Positions 62,662 through 64,000 of a stretch of DNA of 64,000 bases are shown here, piece after piece. Each line of letters starts with the position of its first letter. Position 1 is the first letter of the stretch. The position numbers and the translations under genes are program-made. The notes under the pieces are model-generated. The model made no database searches. It was not told the origin of the DNA and saw only the letters and a program-made list of their open reading frames with translations. This DNA is from Thalassobacillus pellis (GTDB lineage: Bacteria; Bacillota; Bacilli; Bacillales; Halobacillaceae): NCBI RefSeq assembly GCF_016908295.1, contig NZ_JAFBDO010000009.1, positions 1-64,000 on the forward strand, read 5' to 3'.

Positions 62662-63975
62662 ATGGCTACGAAGCATGAACAGATATTGGATTATATTGAA
62701 ACACTCCCGGTCGGCAATAAAATATCCGTCCGGCAGATAGCAAAGGAATTGAATGTAAGTGAAGGAACTGCTTATCGTGCGATAAAAGAAGCCGAAAATC
62801 AAAGTCTGGTAAGTACGATTGAAAGAGTTGGAACCATCCGGATTGAAAAGAAAAAGAAAGAGAATATTGAACGACTAACCTTTGCTGAAATCATCAATAT
62901 TGTCGATGGCCATGTCCTGGGTGGCCGGGAAGGTTTATATAAAACATTGAATAAGTTCGTGATTGGTGCCATGAAGCTTGACGCTATGATGCGTTATACC
63001 GAAGCAGGATCCCTTTTGATTGTCGGAAACAGAACCAATGCTCATGAATTAGCTTTAAAAGAAGGGGCGGCAGTATTAATTACCGGGGGTTTCGATACGG
63101 ATGAGCATGTCAAGAAACTCGCTGATGAAAAGAAACTTCCAATCATCTCTACAAGCTATGATTCCTTTACAGTTGCAACCATGATCAACCGGGCAATTTA
63201 TGATCAGCTGATAAAAAAAGAAATCGTCCTTGTGGAAGATATTTATACTTCTTATGAACAATCCTATTATTTATACATTGATGAAAAAGTAGAAGCTTGG
63301 CACAGGCTTAATGAAGAAACTTCCCATAGTCGTTATCCTGTGGTTGATCGTAACCATAGGGTAGTGGGAATGGTTACATCGAAAGACGTCATTGGCAAAG
63401 ACCGAAGCCTTACGATAGATAAAGTGATGACTAAACATCCGATGACAGTCCAGACTAAAACTTCCCTTGCGAATGCAGCCCATATGATGGTATGGGAGGG
63501 GATTGAAATCATGCCGGTTGTAGACCAGCAACACAAGTTGAAAGGTTTGATTTCCAGGCAGGATGTCCTGAAAGCCCTGCAATACTTACAACGTCAGCCA
63601 CAGGTTGGGGAAACCATCGATGATTTGGTAAGCAGTCAGATGGTTGTGGCAGGGGAAGACGGCAACGGAATGGTTTTCCGCATGGAAGTAACACCTCAAA
63701 TGACGAATCAACTAGGCAGCCTTTCTTATGGTGTCTTTACATCACTCGTGATCGAATCAAGCAGCAGACTCCTCAGGAAGTTCAAAAAAGGAGACCTGGT
63801 TGTGGAAAATCTATCCGTTTATTTCATCAAGCCCGTTCAGATTGAAAGTATGGTTGATATCAAACCTCAAATCATGGAGGTCGGGCGTAAATTCGCGAAA
63901 GTTGATGTAGCCTTATATCACGAAAAATCCCTTGTAGGAAAAGCGCTGCTGATGGCGCAGCTCATTGACCGTTAA
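62662..63975 (+). CDS. ytoI: YtoI, HTH-DRTGG-CBS-hotdog protein
   Basis: This is a multi-domain regulator (437 aa): an N-terminal winged helix (residues 1-60; ISVRQIAKELNVSEGTAYRA), a DRTGG domain (about 65-175), two CBS domains (about 190-310; GMVTSKDVIG and GLISRQDVLK), and a C-terminal hotdog/thioesterase-like domain (about 330-437; LGSLSYGVFTSLVIESSSR). Its ligand is unknown; CBS pairs bind adenosyl nucleotides. The ATG at 62662 matches the usual family N-terminus MATKHEQ; the in-frame ATG at 62650 is the alternative. It corresponds to B. subtilis YtoI. Confidence 0.9.
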   Translation: MATKHEQILDYIETLPVGNKISVRQIAKELNVSEGTAYRAIKEAENQSLVSTIERVGTIRIEKKKKENIERLTFAEIINIVDGHVLGGREGLYKTLNKFVIGAMKLDAMMRYTEAGSLLIVGNRTNAHELALKEGAAVLITGGFDTDEHVKKLADEKKLPIISTSYDSFTVATMINRAIYDQLIKKEIVLVEDIYTSYEQSYYLYIDEKVEAWHRLNEETSHSRYPVVDRNHRVVGMVTSKDVIGKDRSLTIDKVMTKHPMTVQTKTSLANAAHMMVWEGIEIMPVVDQQHKLKGLISRQDVLKALQYLQRQPQVGETIDDLVSSQMVVAGEDGNGMVFRMEVTPQMTNQLGSLSYGVFTSLVIESSSRLLRKFKKGDLVVENLSVYFIKPVQIESMVDIKPQIMEVGRKFAKVDVALYHEKSLVGKALLMAQLIDR

Positions 63976-63976
63976 A

Positions 63977-64000
63977 AACAAAAGCGGATGCGCCTTGCTC
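63977..64000 (-). repeat. start of another inverted copy of the GC-rich element
   Basis: The last bases read acaaaagcggatgcgccttg, then ctc. The reverse complement is the right terminus of the element at 24.4 kb (gaccaaggcgcttccgctttt type). The window ends inside it, so only this end is visible. Confidence 0.6.

Overview
The window is a stretch of low-GC Firmicute chromosome, and its gene order is close to the Bacillus subtilis 'yt' region (ytfP-murJ through ytoI). Spore genes (ssp, ytfJ/gerW), a CcpA system, bacilliredoxin YtxJ, refZ, ezrA and sftA all point to an endospore-forming Bacillaceae. The mixture of B. subtilis-like synteny with many local differences suggests a relative of the Virgibacillus/Oceanobacillus/Sediminibacillus group, but the genus is inference only.

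Layout. 1-156: the 3' end of an rRNA operon (5S rRNA and terminator). 0.5-9.7 kb: ytfP, murJ, an rRNA pseudouridine synthase, ytzE, a K+ channel, pepV, thpR, ytlQ, ytlR. 10-20 kb: ytmP, ytzH, trmB, ytnP, ytzB, ytoP, ytoQ, a lone PTS-IIC-like protein, ytpPQR. 20-30 kb: sftA, a nicotinate phosphoribosyltransferase, murC, ytxGHJ behind a sigma-B-type promoter, aroA, ccpA. 30-41 kb: acuABC (without acsA beside it), a class A PBP with a fibronectin III domain, T-box-controlled tyrS, rpsD with a structured leader, a fragment of a lost GGDEF gene, ytsP, refZ, hisJ. 41-55 kb: ezrA, nifZ-thiI, ssp, ytcJ, nadK, ytfIJ, tpx, ytxK, ackA with a catabolite operator, an EcsC-like protein, moaB, usp. 55-64 kb: ytkK-like SDR, ald, a five-gene PspA envelope-stress cluster, ytkL, ytoI.

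How the parts work together. Most of the window is core metabolism and cell-envelope housekeeping. CcpA is encoded here, and three operator-like sites fit its consensus: upstream of ackA (position typical of activation), inside the promoter of a 52-residue membrane protein, and over the usp promoter (positions typical of repression). The accessory unit most worth attention is 57.6-61.7 kb: DUF4178, PspA, DUF4247, DUF350 and a membrane-anchored spermidine-synthase-like protein. It sits behind an exact ECF/sigma-W-type promoter (TGAAAC, 16 bases, CGTA), and its first gene appears to start with CTG.

Two families of interspersed repeats also stand out. One is an AT-rich element of about 100 bp with four copies (9.8, 24.3, 36.3, 47.6 kb) and a conserved, partly covarying 3' hairpin. 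One copy lies inside the tyrS leader, downstream of the T-box. The other is a GC-rich hairpin element at 24.4 kb with partial copies at 62.5 kb and at the right edge. No CRISPR array, prophage, transposase gene or tRNA gene was seen.
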